This document shows, piece after piece, positions 33,130 to 43,021 of a DNA stretch of 64,000 bases. Positions within the stretch are counted from its first letter, which is position 1, and the number at the start of each line of letters is the position of its first letter. This stretch comes from Tetrapyrgos nigripes. Lineage: Eukaryota; Basidiomycota; Agaricomycetes; Agaricales; Campanellaceae. Location of the stretch: the NCBI GenBank assembly GCA_013368315.1, contig JAACJM010000223.1:1-64000 (forward strand), written 5' to 3'. A program made the translations under genes and the position numbers. Below the pieces are notes generated by a model that saw only the letters and a list, made by a program, of their open reading frames with translations, had not been told where the DNA came from and searched no databases.

Positions 33130-35328
33130 ATGGAAGAACTGTTGGGGAACGAGGAAAGAGTAACGATGCTGAACGAGGAAACGTCAGAAACACCGAACCT
33201 GAACATCCATGCGGGATTCACGAAGGCACAAGAACTTGCAGAGGCAGCCCAGAACATCCAAACCGATATACCTCTTAAAGATAAGATTCCTTCGCAATAT
33301 CACCAATTCTTACGAGTTTTTGACAAACAAACCTCAGAACGACTACTGAGACGTGGCGAGTGGGATCATGCCATCGAACTAAAACTGGACTTTGAACCAC
33401 GTCCCTGCAAAACGTACCCTTTATCCCTGAATGAACAGAAGGAACTCGACGAATTCATCAAAGAGAACCTAGAGAAGGGATACATAAGGCCGTCAAAATC
33501 TCCTATGGCAAGTCCCTTCTTTGTGAAAAAGAAAGACGGAAAACTACGTCCAGTACAGGACTATCGCGCCTTAAACAGAGGGACTATCAAAAACGAATAC
33601 CCCTTACCGCTCATATCAGAACTTGTAGACAAACTGAAGGGGGCACGGATATTTTCCAAAATCGACCTCAGATGGGGATATAACAACATACGCATAAAGG
33701 AAGGAGATGAATGGAAAGCGGCGTTTAAAACCAACCGCGGACTTTTCGAACCAACAGTGATGTTTTTCGGTCTTATGAATTCTCCAGCCACATTCCAAGC
33801 GATGATGAACACTCTTTTCAAGGACCTGATCGACTCTGGAAAAGTCGTGATTTATATGGACGACATTTTAATATTTACGGAATCACTGGAAGAGCACCGA
33901 AACATGGTAAAGCAAGTACTTGCACGACTCCAGGAGAACGACCTGTACGCTAAACCGGAAAAGTGCACCTTCGAAACCAATTCGGTAGAGTTCCTAGGTC
34001 TCATTGTTTCACACAATACATTAGCAATGGACCCAGTCAAAGTCGAAGGCGTAACCAAATGGCCGACCCCACGTAACGTTAAAGACGTACAGTCATTCCT
34101 TGGCTTCGGAAATTTCTATCGTCGTTTCATACGAGACTTCTCAAAAATTGCACGACCATTGTTCGATCTGACAAAGAAGGATCAACCATGGAAATGGTCA
34201 GATGAAACCGAAAGAGCCTTTCAGGCACTCAAAGATACGTTCACATCCTCCCCAGTCCTCCTCATGCCCAATCATTCTAAACCATACCAAGTAGAAGTTG
34301 ATGCGTCTGATTACGCTACAGGAGGTATCTTACAACAACAAGGATCGGACGATAAATGGCATCCTATAGCTTATCTATCGAAAGCTTTGTCCGAAACAGA
34401 ACGGAACTACGACATTCACGATAAAGAACTGTTGGCAATCATACGCGGGCTGGAAGCCTGGCGACATTACCTCGAAGGCAGACCACATACTATTGAAATC
34501 CTAACCGATCACGACAACCTCAGATACTTCACTACCGCTCAGAAACTCAGCCAGCGACAAGCAAGAATGGCCTTGTTTCTGACTAGATTCGACTTCACGC
34601 TCACTCACAAACCCGGAAGCCTTAATCGAAGTGACCCACTCTCTCGAAGGCCAGACCATAAAGAGGGGGTTGAGAACGACAACAAGGATAGGATCTTGCT
34701 TGACCCCAAGTTCTTCAGGATCCGAGCAACGAGGCCAGGAACTGTAACCACAATCGGAGATACGGAATTGAGAAAGCGGATTAAAGATTGCCCAGAGAAG
34801 GATGCCGAGGTCGTGGGTGCATTACAAACTATTTTTAACAACGGACCGTGCGTGCTGGCAAAAAACTTGCAGGAATGGAACTATGAAGATGGAATCATCC
34901 TGTTCCGAGGAAAGATCTACGTCCCAAACGACCAACAGCTCAGGCAAGATATTGTGAAAATGCATCATGACAGCCTTACCATGGGACATCCGGGACGATT
35001 CAAGACGTACAAACTCGTTAGCAGAGAATTCTGGTGGCCTGGTATGTCAGTATTCGTTCGTGACTACGTTGAAGGATGCGCTACCTGTCAGTTAACCAAG
35101 GCAAATAATCACCCAGCACATGTACCATTAATCCCGAATGAGATACCAGAACGAACCTTCGGCACGATTACAACCGACTTCATCACGGATCTGCCAGAAT
35201 GTGACAGCTTCAATGCAATTCACGTCACAGTCGATCGTTCAACAAAAACAGTTGTTATTTCTCCATGCAGAAAGGATATCGACAGCGACGGAACAATCGA
35301 CCTATTATTCGACAACACTTGGCGATGA
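33130..35328 (+). pseudogene. Chromovirus RT-RNase H-integrase N-terminal half
   Basis: A 732-residue open stretch. RT domain: 'YRALNRGTIKNEYPLP' about 145-160, 'KIDLRWGYNNIRI' about 177-189, catalytic 'YMDD' at 242-245. RNase H: 'VEVDASDYATGG' about 388-399 and 'IHDKELLAI'. Integrase zinc-binding H613, H620, C650 and C653, and first catalytic Asp ('TTDFITDLPE', about 683). It ends at a TGA at 35326 where the next codons continue the integrase in the same frame, so this is one nonsense change in an otherwise whole pol. Confidence 0.93.
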
Positions 35329-35533
35329 TACGGTCTGTGGGACAAAATGATATCTGACCGCGGACCTCAATTCGCAAGCCAAGTAATGAAAGGAATATAC
35401 GCTAAGTTAGGTATCACTTCAGCACTCAGTACAGCTTATCATCCACAAACAGATGGTGAGACAGAAAGGTTCAATCAAGAACTCGAACAGTACCTTCGGA
35501 CCTTCTGCAACTACCGCCAAGACGACTGGGTTA
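35329..35533 (+). pseudogene. Chromovirus integrase catalytic core, continued
   Basis: In frame with the upstream ORF after its TGA: 'DKMISDRGPQFASQ' (second catalytic Asp) and 'AYHPQTDGETERFNQELEQYL' at 35436-35490 (catalytic Glu). The frame runs to 'DDWV' and is cut by the Harbinger-like element. Confidence 0.9.
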
Positions 35534-35817
35534 GGGCCTATTCGGATGCCCACGTTTTCCGTTGTGTATCATGTAATATTCCCATTTTTAGTAATGAAAA
35601 CGTATTTTGTCAGTCGCGTTCGAAAAAAATACGCAGCTCCGTAACAAGTGAAAAACCATGGTCTGTTCAGCCGACCATCATGCGGAACAATATCCGGAAC
35701 AATACGCATGAGGTGCGTTCGGTTGCCAAGCTGCGTTTCTTGCGCTGCCGCTGCTCACTGCTGCTGATCTCGTTCTTTTTCTCTTTCTCTCTTTTCTCTT
35801 CTCGTTTTTCCTTCGCA

Positions 35818-36357
35818 ATGTCTGCAGAAGAGCCTACAGGGGGTCTTCCAAGTATCTCGACCCCTGGTTCACCTACCCAGCAAGCAGGAGACCCATGGAC
35901 AACGGAGATAGACTCGAAAATTCTCTCCCACCTAGGACAGGTCAAGAAAGACAAGAAGCTGCAGAGGTGGACCTTCACTGTCCCTGTCTGGACCAATCTG
36001 GGCAATGAGTTGGAGTCTCAGGGTTATCCGGGCTTCACTAACACACAACTGAAGGAAAGACTCGCATTTGTACGTCTATTAACATTTTTTATTTCTTTTT
36101 CGAGAACTGAAGTACTTTCAGCTATGAAAACAGCTGCCGAAATCATCAGTTTCCACCCTGCCAACACCTTGCACTCCTTCCATCACTTCAGCTCCCGCTC
36201 CTGCTCCCACTCCCACTCCTGCTCCTGCTACTACTCCTACCACTCCGCTTCCGGCTGCTACTGTGAACGACATCACTAATTGGACCAGTGAGGCAGATGC
36301 CCATGTGATTACTAGCTCATCCATCCACTCAGCGCCAGAAAGCTTGGAGGTATGATA
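35818..36357 (+). CDS. Myb/SANT-like protein of the Harbinger element
   Basis: Two exons. The first begins MSAEEPTGG and holds a Myb/SANT-like module 'WTTEIDSKILSHLGQVKKDK...WTNLGNELESQGYPGFTNTQLKERL' (about residues 26-85), ending at a GTACGT donor near 36070. An acceptor AACAG near 36132 gives a Pro/Ala/Thr-rich tail ending 'SSIHSAPESLEV' with a stop near 36357. PIF/Harbinger elements encode such a Myb-like partner that helps the transposase reach the nucleus and bind the ends. The tail may be truncated by the internal deletion. Confidence 0.6.
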
Positions 36358-36528
36358 TTCCTCTGGGAAGTAGCGCTTGTAGCTAGTGGTATGGACAGCG
36401 GCAGCAGCGGCAACAACAACAGTAGCAACTGTTGCAATTAGTGCACGACGACGATGTTCTAGAGATTGTGAAGGAAGGTGCTGGGATCCGAAGTTGCTAG
36501 TGGATTTAGAGGAGCGTGTGCGTACCAT
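36300..36528 (-). pseudogene. Harbinger transposase, N-terminal fragment
   Basis: The ORF begins MVRTRSSKSTSNFGSQ near the right inverted repeat. It includes an Ala/Val-rich stretch and 'YHTSKLSGAEWMDELV', which resembles the fungal Harbinger transposase motif before the DDE nuclease ('YHTS.L.G..W..EL'). The catalytic domain is missing; the frame then runs antisense into the Pro/Ala/Thr-rich tail of the Myb-like gene. Confidence 0.6.
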
Positions 36529-36681
36529 TGTGCCGCATCCGACGTGCTCTCAAACGTAACGGTACATCTGCAAACGTTGCTACGACGCAACATAAAAAGT
36601 GATATTCCCACACATCGGCTAAGTTACGGAAACGGAACGCTACGTGACGCTACGAATTACAAATGGCATCCGAATAGGCCC

Positions 36682-37586
36682 TTAAATACCTACCTTACGC
36701 TGAATTCTGCCACAATACACGAGTCCATTCAGCAACTGAGAAATCGCCGTTCGAATTACTTCATGGATATCTACCCCGACTCTTCCCTACAATCAATCCA
36801 ATTTCACACGTACCAAAAGTCGAAGAACGCCTTCAGAATTTGGACATACTCCGAGAAGAACTAAAAGCAAGTCTGTCGACAGTGGCGGAAATGATGAAGA
36901 AACAAAACAAGGACCATACGAACGAAGGAGTGAAATTTAAGGTTGGAGACAAGGTGTTACTAGACCGAAAAAATCTGAAGACAATGAGGCCAAAAGCTAA
37001 GTTGGCAAATTGTCGTCACGGCCCATTCAAAATCACTGACGTTATCAGTGAAGTCAACTATCGACTCAAATTACTGAATACCTGGCGCATTCATCCAGTC
37101 TTCCACGCTTCACTCCTGTCGCCATACAAAGAAACCGAAGCTCATGGGGTAAACTACCCAGGAGAACCAGCTGAATTACTTCCCGAAGACAACGAATATG
37201 ATGTAGAAGCAATTCTGGATTCAAAACCAACGAGGAACCGTCAGGGAGTACAATACCTTGTCAAATGGCTAGACTACGCTGACTCAGAGAATTCATGGGA
37301 ACCAGCATCAGGGCTAACGAAGGTAAACGATATGATCGAAACTTTCCATCAACAACACCCAAACGTGTATCGACCAAAAAACCTGATACGACCAGGAACA
37401 ACAGTGCGCTCATTGGGAGTCACCATAGGAGATATATGGCGGAGTACTCGTGTGCTTCAAGCGAAAGCACAACTCCAAAGAGGAACATTGTCATGGATCG
37501 CTGGTATTCTATGTCCTCCTTCCCATCCCACTCGGCAACCGAACTTGGAATTACGTCATCATTCATCTATCACATTCCCTCGTTAA
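36682..37586 (+). pseudogene. Chromovirus integrase C-terminus and chromodomain
   Basis: After one TTA the frame resumes as 'KYLPYAEFCHNTRVHSATEK' and continues through 'FKVGDKVLLDRKNLKT', the GPF/Y-like 'HGPFKITDVISEVNYRLKL' and 'IHPVFHASLLSPY' to a chromodomain, 'YDVEAILDSKPT...QYLVKWLDY...NSWEP' (about 37199-37330). Chromodomains steer integration toward heterochromatin. The fragment at 47770-48600 has the same 'DDWVKYLLYAEF' junction uninterrupted. Confidence 0.9.
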
Positions 37587-38268
37587 TAACATCCACCTTA
37601 ACGACATTAATAGACGGCGTTTACTGTCAAACTCATCTCCGAGCGATAACCTGACCGCTCACTTGACACTTACATCACACGAGGCAACAACTATAAAAGA
37701 TACACCCCACATCAGAGAACGACAGAACACCATCCATCGCTACCAGTCAAACAACAGTCACTCATACTCCCACTACCTAAATGTCAACCACTTCCTCCAC
37801 CATTTCCACCGCCGCACGGCCAACTAATGGGGGACGTTGCACATATGGACGACGCTCAGGACGTCAATGTTGACTCTCGAAACAACACCAAGGACCTCAC
37901 AATGGATGTAGACGGTGCACATGGGGAGGAGAGGATGGACCAGGACGATGTATATTGGGAAGAGGACACAGAGCTACGTGTGTAGTTCATCGAACATCCC
38001 TACGAGCAGAGCATAGAGGAAACCTTGGATGGGGAGACGGCAGCGTATGGGGTGCACACATCATCCTACAAAACGACGACAACGACGGATGGAGTGCACC
38101 AGGCTGGGGTTCTGAAACCAACGTCACAGGATGGGGCGAACCCGGCGACTTCACTGACTATTGGCCAGAAGCGTGGGAGCTGGACAAGTGACTACGTGAA
38201 CAATGGGCGAAACACTGGATGAACAGCTTAACGAGCTCCAGTGAAAGCTCGTCTTAAAGAGGGGGTAA
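37587..38268 (+). other. Chromovirus 3' internal region and polypurine tract
   Basis: Mostly non-coding. An acidic/Gly-rich open stretch (37955-38191) has no recognised domain. The purine run AAAGAGGGGG at about 38256-38265 precedes the 3' LTR. Confidence 0.65.
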
Positions 38269-38782
38269 TGTCATGAATCGCTCCCCGTCTATTCATTTCC
38301 TTTCGATTCCTTCTCCTTTACTACCTATTTCCCACTCTATTTACTTTTAACCCCATAAACATCAACCATTTCCCATCATCGTTTATAGTTACCATCTCCC
38401 TAGATCTATAACTCACACACTTATCTCCTCCGCTTTCTATCTCCACGGACATTCCCACTGTCAATCATTCTTTATGATCCAGTACCTTCATCTATCCATA
38501 TTCAACTTATTATTCTCTCGCCCTTGACGTTTCCACATGATACCGTCTGTTATTACTTACTCTTTCCCATCTGTTCGTATTTTACTTATATACCTGTGAT
38601 CTTTGTAACCTATTCCTTAGTTCGTTCACTTCGTCTCCGCTCCGTACCATTACTACGCAGTGTAGAGCCTAGTCTGCTTACTACTCTCTCTCTCTCTCTC
38701 TCTCTCTCAATCTATCTTTTGTAACTGGTCTTCTCGTATTGTGTGACTTGGGTGGTTATTGAGTGTATCGACAACCTTGACA
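38269..38782 (+). repeat. 3' LTR of the chromovirus
   Basis: 514 bp, near identical to 29813-30326, followed by TCAGG. The microsatellite here is a pure CT run (38681-38707) instead of CA+CT. Confidence 0.92.
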
Positions 38783-39995
38783 TCAGGCATAAAAGGACTA
38801 CAATGAGTTCTTTTTGCAAGCGGATCTTCAGGTTTGCAGCTTCTGTGAGTGAGGAGAAGTGCATATCAGGCACTTGGAGTAGGCATGCAATTTGTTGTAC
38901 TCCATCTTCCATTGGGATGTTGGGGTACATTGCAACAACATCTCTGGTGACCAGCCATATTTCTTTTCCGCGTGGAAGTTTAAGGTCCAGTAATTCCCGA
39001 CAAAATGTCTTCGAGTCTGGTAGGACCCAGGGGAATTTGCGGAGGAGAGGCTTGATCTGATAGTCAACCCAGCTCGACGTGTTTGCCAACAGAGTATCAA
39101 ATGTGGGGACAATCGGTCTCGCAGATAACGGCACTTTGTGTATCTTTGGGATGACTTTCAGTGTAGGTACTTTTTCAAGTCTTTCACTGTAGGGGTGGAT
39201 TAGCCATTGACACTGTTGTTTCGTCAGATATTTGTAACATTTAATTACAATATCTCTGTATGACAGGTGTAGCAGGTCATGGTCTGGATCCTCCTCCGTA
39301 TATGACACATTTTGCAGTAGCTTGAGTCCAGCTTTGTGGTACCATTGACTAGTGACCAGGCATAGGCTGAGGTTTTTGTCAGATGGGACAGCAAGGACAT
39401 TGTTGTCCTTGAGTAATCCTAATAGGTCTTTGAGATGTTTCTCATTGATATTAGGGTGGACGCGGATGGCTTGTCTGCTCAACACTTCGACCTCGAGTTG
39501 GTCATGGGTAACCCTCAGCGCTTTCTCAACTATGTCAGCGAGGAATGGGCCATGGGCCTCTGGTTTGGCAATGTGGAACTGTGGAACGTATTCACGTTGT
39601 CCACGGTTCATTTCCGGGAGGCCTAGCCACTTGCAGATAGTTTGCTGTGTGCCTGGTTCTTCATCTTCCCCATCTCGGCATAGACGAAGTCGTCGAACAA
39701 AGTCAACGAATGCGTCATCTACAGATTGCCAGGAGGTAGGTGGAGGGCGTGGAACAAACTTTGAGTTGAGCGCTAGCATTTTCTTCTGTTCATATGATAG
39801 AGCCAGGTCAGTCATATTATGGAATGCACAGTTTGTGATTCTGGTATCATAATACAATTCAGACATGTTAAGAAGAACAAAATTACTGCGTAACGACGGA
39901 GGTGCATCAAAGAAGACAGGTGGATACAAGCTGGGCTTGAAGTGATGGAGTCTGGTGTCAGGCGACAGCCAGGTTGTCACTCAATGAGGGTCAGG
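38783..39995 (-). pseudogene. PLE reverse transcriptase, N-terminal part
   Basis: About 420 residues in one open frame. They contain PLE N-terminal and finger motifs 'LGLLKDNNVLAVPSDKNLSL', 'KVIPKIHKVPLSARPIVPTF' with 'ANTSSWVDYQIKPLL', and RT motif A 'LVTRDVVAMYPNIPMEDGV'. The frame is interrupted by the chromovirus at TCAGG and continues at 29812. No ATG is obvious at the start (a GTG at 39980 is the first usable start-like codon), so translation may be coupled to ORF1 or use an intron. Confidence 0.85.
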
Positions 39996-40006
39996 TGGAG
40001 GGGGTT

Positions 40007-41221
40007 CTACTCGTCGTCGTTGGTGGACTCAGACGGTTTCTCCTTCGCCTTCCCTTTCTTCGCCTTCGCGTTTCCGCTTCCTTCGGCAGCGTTTCCATTT
40101 GCGCCTTTTCTCTCCTTCATCCCTTTCCTCTCATTCTCCGACGCTGTCTTCTTCTTCGCCTTGGGTTTCTTCTTGGAGGAAGAGTCCATGGTCGTAGATG
40201 TAGTGGGTTTGGCGTTCTGCTTCGACTTCAACGTATCTTTCTCTCCTTGTAGTTGTTGTAGAACTATGGGAAGAGTTAGATATGTCAGGTACAAAGGGTG
40301 AGAGAGGGTTTGGGATTGGGGATGGAATTGGAGGACACGATAACTCACCTAGTGCTTTAACCCTGGCATCAAAGTCACCGAGTTTTTCATCGATGAGTTT
40401 CCCAATGGGTTTAGTCGCGTCCTTCATCTCGACATCCTCGCGGGCAGTAGCAATAGCAGCCTGTTTGGCTTCATCTGCGGCTGTGGCGTTGTGGAGGGAG
40501 GCGGTGTACTCGTAACCAGCGGTTTTGAGTTCATTTGCGAAGGCGGTGACGATAGATCAGATGTATGTATCCCAGATCTTGGTGTTATCACGTCCAGAGC
40601 TGGTGACGATTTGACTTGCGTAGTCTTCAAGCTGTTTTTGCAGTTTGGAGGTGCATCCGTCGACGTTGACCCGCTTGCGGTGAAGGGAGATGGAGGTCTC
40701 GTGACAGGCAAGGATCCATACAGTCGCCTTCTCCACAGCAGCGGCAGCAGCTAGGTCAAGGGCTTCTCGGGCTTGAGTGACATTTCCGTCGTTCTTCGCA
40801 TCCTCCAGAACTCCTTTTGGGAATTGGAATTGCGGGCCTTTGAAGTGATTAGCGACGTACGTGGGGGTACCAGTAGACGCTGAGGAGGAAAACTTGCGCT
40901 GGGCAAGAATGGCTTTCTGCAGACCATCCTGGGAGTACTTGAAGTCATGAAGACCTGAAGTATACTTCTCCAGGAAGGCTTTGATAACAGCGGGTGGAGG
41001 TTCAACAGCGGTAGGAGGGAGCCGTTGAACCTCTTTAACCCATGCAGGCGGCAGTTTTTGGGTAGAGGGTGTGAGGGTATTATTGATGGTGGTGGGGGTG
41101 GGAGTGGGAGTGGACGAAGAGGGAGTGGGGTTGGGGGCATCTGCGCCAGAGGTATCAAGTCGTCATCGTTTGAGCGTGTGTTCCTTAGTTGAGGAAGGCG
41201 GATTCGCGTTCTGGTTGGACA
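40007..41221 (-). pseudogene. PLE ORF1, Lys/Ala-rich protein
   Basis: ATG at 41221, about 370 residues over two exons (donor AG-GTGAGT near 40347, second exon near 40265-40007). It starts MSNQNANPPSS, is Pro-rich, then has an Ala/Lys helical region ('DLAAAAAVEKATVW', 'KQLEDYASQIVTSSG') and a highly basic C-terminal tail with 'KKKPKAKKKTASENERK', ending 'STNDDE' 12-30 bp before the RT frame. Two TGA codons interrupt it (near 41162 and 40557), each following or replacing a probable CGA. The position suggests an ORF1-like nucleic-acid-binding partner of the RT; function is inferred. Confidence 0.65.
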
Positions 41222-41231
41222 TAGTGTAACA

Positions 41232-41282
41232 TTCGCTTTCATCAATATTCCACTCTTTTGATAACTCATGCGAGGTAAAACT
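41232..41282 (-). repeat. PLE terminal direct repeat, 5' copy
   Basis: 51 bp identical to 28291-28341. It ends abruptly at 41282, consistent with 5' truncation. It overlaps nothing else and lies 11 bp upstream of ORF1. Confidence 0.8.
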
Positions 41283-41683
41283 TGCTCTAGCTATGTTACC
41301 GTAAAACTTTTAGGGGATATTATGATGCAGCCTTCTTTTCTTGCGCACAGACACACAATTTTTCGGTCGGTCAGTACTTATAGTATTATATTTTTTTTGT
41401 ACCAAAGGTTAGCACAGTGCAACAAGAACTGATTTCGCAGCATGAAAAGAAGAAAAGCAATTCAGGAAGAATGCCCGAGGGCCGACAGCACTAACAAAAA
41501 CCTTGACCTGCTATGTACTACTACATACAGAATTTGTAAAGGTCAGAAAAAACATTAGCGTTTAATGAAGACTAAATGATTAGCATGTATACGCACCTGC
41601 TCCTAGAAATCCAGGGTCCCTGGTTCGCGGATAGGGGAACTTAGTCGTAGTGTCGTGGTAAAATATTACTTAAGCACGCAAGC
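41283..41683. other. No gene recognised
   Basis: Flanking DNA between the PLE and a short MITE. No telomere-like repeats, ORF or RNA gene seen. Confidence 0.45.
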
Positions 41684-41897
41684 TAGCACGGCGGGGATGA
41701 GTGAATTTTTGTCGGGCATTTTTGAGCTGGAGTAAATCTCGAATATTTCCACAATGGCCAGACTACTCCATGTGGGACCGTTTTTAGGCCGAACTTCTAT
41801 ATGGAGTAGCTTCGGCACCGCAGGCAAAAACCCGAGATTTATTCTCATCCAAAAATTTAGTCCAAACATGTACTCATCCCCGCCGTGTACCTTCAGA
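41684..41897. repeat. Dispersed hairpin repeat, copy 3
   Basis: The ends are CACGGCGGGGATGAGT and its inverse ACTCATCCCCGCCGTG. The core is CTACTCCATGTGGGACCG...CTATATGGAGTAG. Same family as 9990-10200 and 27850-28075. Confidence 0.68.
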
Positions 41898-41969
41898 GTG
41901 CTTGGCTCGTCCAAACATCACGCCGCAGAGTGCAAGGTGCGAGTCTACGCTCACGCATGTCGATGCGAC

Positions 41970-43021
41970 GTGGGTAAGAGCGCTTTTACCGCTTCTTGAA
42001 CACGAACTTGCACCATCTCCTCCTCTCCACCTTCTCCTCATATTTATACATTTCTTTCTTCCCTCTTCCCTCTTTGCTGTGAGCTGAGCCTGCATCCGAT
42101 TCTTTTCTCGCCCTCTAATCGTCTCCCTGCCCGGCGCTCTCCATCCGATTACATCAGCACAACTACTTACACCCTGATGCATATGTCGACTGCCACATTG
42201 AGAGCAATGCTGACGGACATTGGAATTCGTTTGATAGTGGTACAGTTAGCCACAGATTACATCCTTCCTCTTCCTTGGTCGTGTTAAATCTTTGTGGATG
42301 TCATGGCCGTGCATATGTATCAACCTCAACTCCACCTCCTTCTCTGCAGTCTTCGAAGCCAAAGCCAAAATCAATACGATGACATGTACAGTAATGCGAC
42401 ATTGACATTGACATCGAAGGGCATGGTCGACCATTAAAGTGACCGATCTCACGAATTCCTGTGGTTAGGTCTTGGCTTCATCTATCGATCCATCTATCAT
42501 CACATTGTTCGCTTTTTCATTTTGTGTTGTCTGAATCACCAGACTGTACTAGCTACATATTTACGTAGAAGGGGTTTCAGTTTAGACCCGATCGAAGGGA
42601 GTGTACAGACAGTAAGTATGTATTTGAGAGCCTGAGAGTGGTATAGAGTCGCTAGCCTTGGCCATGGTCAAATGACTCGGAACTTGAACGCAGGTTCTTC
42701 TCCTCCTTCCGAGGTCACGTTCTGCTGCCCGCGGCATGAAGTCAACGCTTTGACAATTGAGGGGATTTGAAAATAAGAAGAGATAATACGTTGAAATATG
42801 AGATAAGAGAGATAGAGGACATAGTGCAAGGCAAGTGCAAGGTATCGACGGAGAACCGAAGGCTTTCCTTCCTCCTGTCGATACCATCGTGGACCAGAGT
42901 AGCGAAGGACATATTACGAGTAATCAGAAGACCCGTGAACGAGCTTATCAGTCAAGTGTCCACCCAAAGATCATATAATTACTCCCGTCTTTTCTTTTCA
43001 CATCGATATTGACTCCACATT
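41970..43021 (+). promoter_or_regulatory. Amine oxidase promoter region
   Basis: Non-coding. Blocks of it are duplicated at 23616-24245 upstream of the truncated copy. A CATATAATT word (42972-42980) about 45 bp before the start is kept in both copies and may be the TATA-like element. The region originally separated this gene from TF-B. Confidence 0.6.

Larger units (their letters stand above)
35534..36681. mobile_element. PIF/Harbinger-like element inserted in the integrase
   Basis: 17-bp inverted repeats GGGCCTATTCGGATGCC at both ends and a TTA duplication (35531-35533, 36682-36684), the Harbinger target preference. The 1148-bp element keeps the starts of two genes: a Myb/SANT-like protein on plus and the transposase N terminus on minus. 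It is an internally deleted, non-autonomous copy. Confidence 0.88.
29813..38782 (+). mobile_element. Ty3/gypsy chromovirus inserted in the PLE RT
   Basis: The two 514-bp LTRs begin TGTCATGAAT and end CCTTGACA. The target duplication TCAGG is at 29808-29812 and 38783-38787. Internal order on the plus strand: gag, protease, RT, RNase H, integrase, chromodomain, then the polypurine tract AAAGAGGGGG just before the 3' LTR. The LTRs differ at roughly ten positions plus the length of a CT run, so insertion was fairly recent, but several stops and frameshifts make the copy inactive. Confidence 0.93.
28291..41282 (-). mobile_element. Penelope-like element (Coprina type) carrying a nested chromovirus
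   Basis: A 51-bp sequence starting TTCGCTTTCATCAATATTCC is present identically at 28291-28341 and 41232-41282 in direct orientation, fitting the pseudo-LTR of PLEs. Between them, on the minus strand, come ORF1 (41221-40007), a PLE reverse transcriptase (split) and a hammerhead ribozyme. No GIY-YIG endonuclease is seen after the RT, as in the endonuclease-deficient Athena/Coprina group. Removing the 29813-38782 insertion leaves an element of about 4.0 kb. Confidence 0.85.

Noticed and set aside
36840..37586. Stand-alone chromodomain host gene
   Set aside because: It is in frame with the chromovirus integrase once the Harbinger element is removed and lies between the two LTRs.
28076..41700. 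Telomere-like repeats at the PLE ends, as reported for telomere-attached Coprina/Athena elements
   Set aside because: No run of TTAGGG/CCCTAA or variant seen beside 28291 or 41282.
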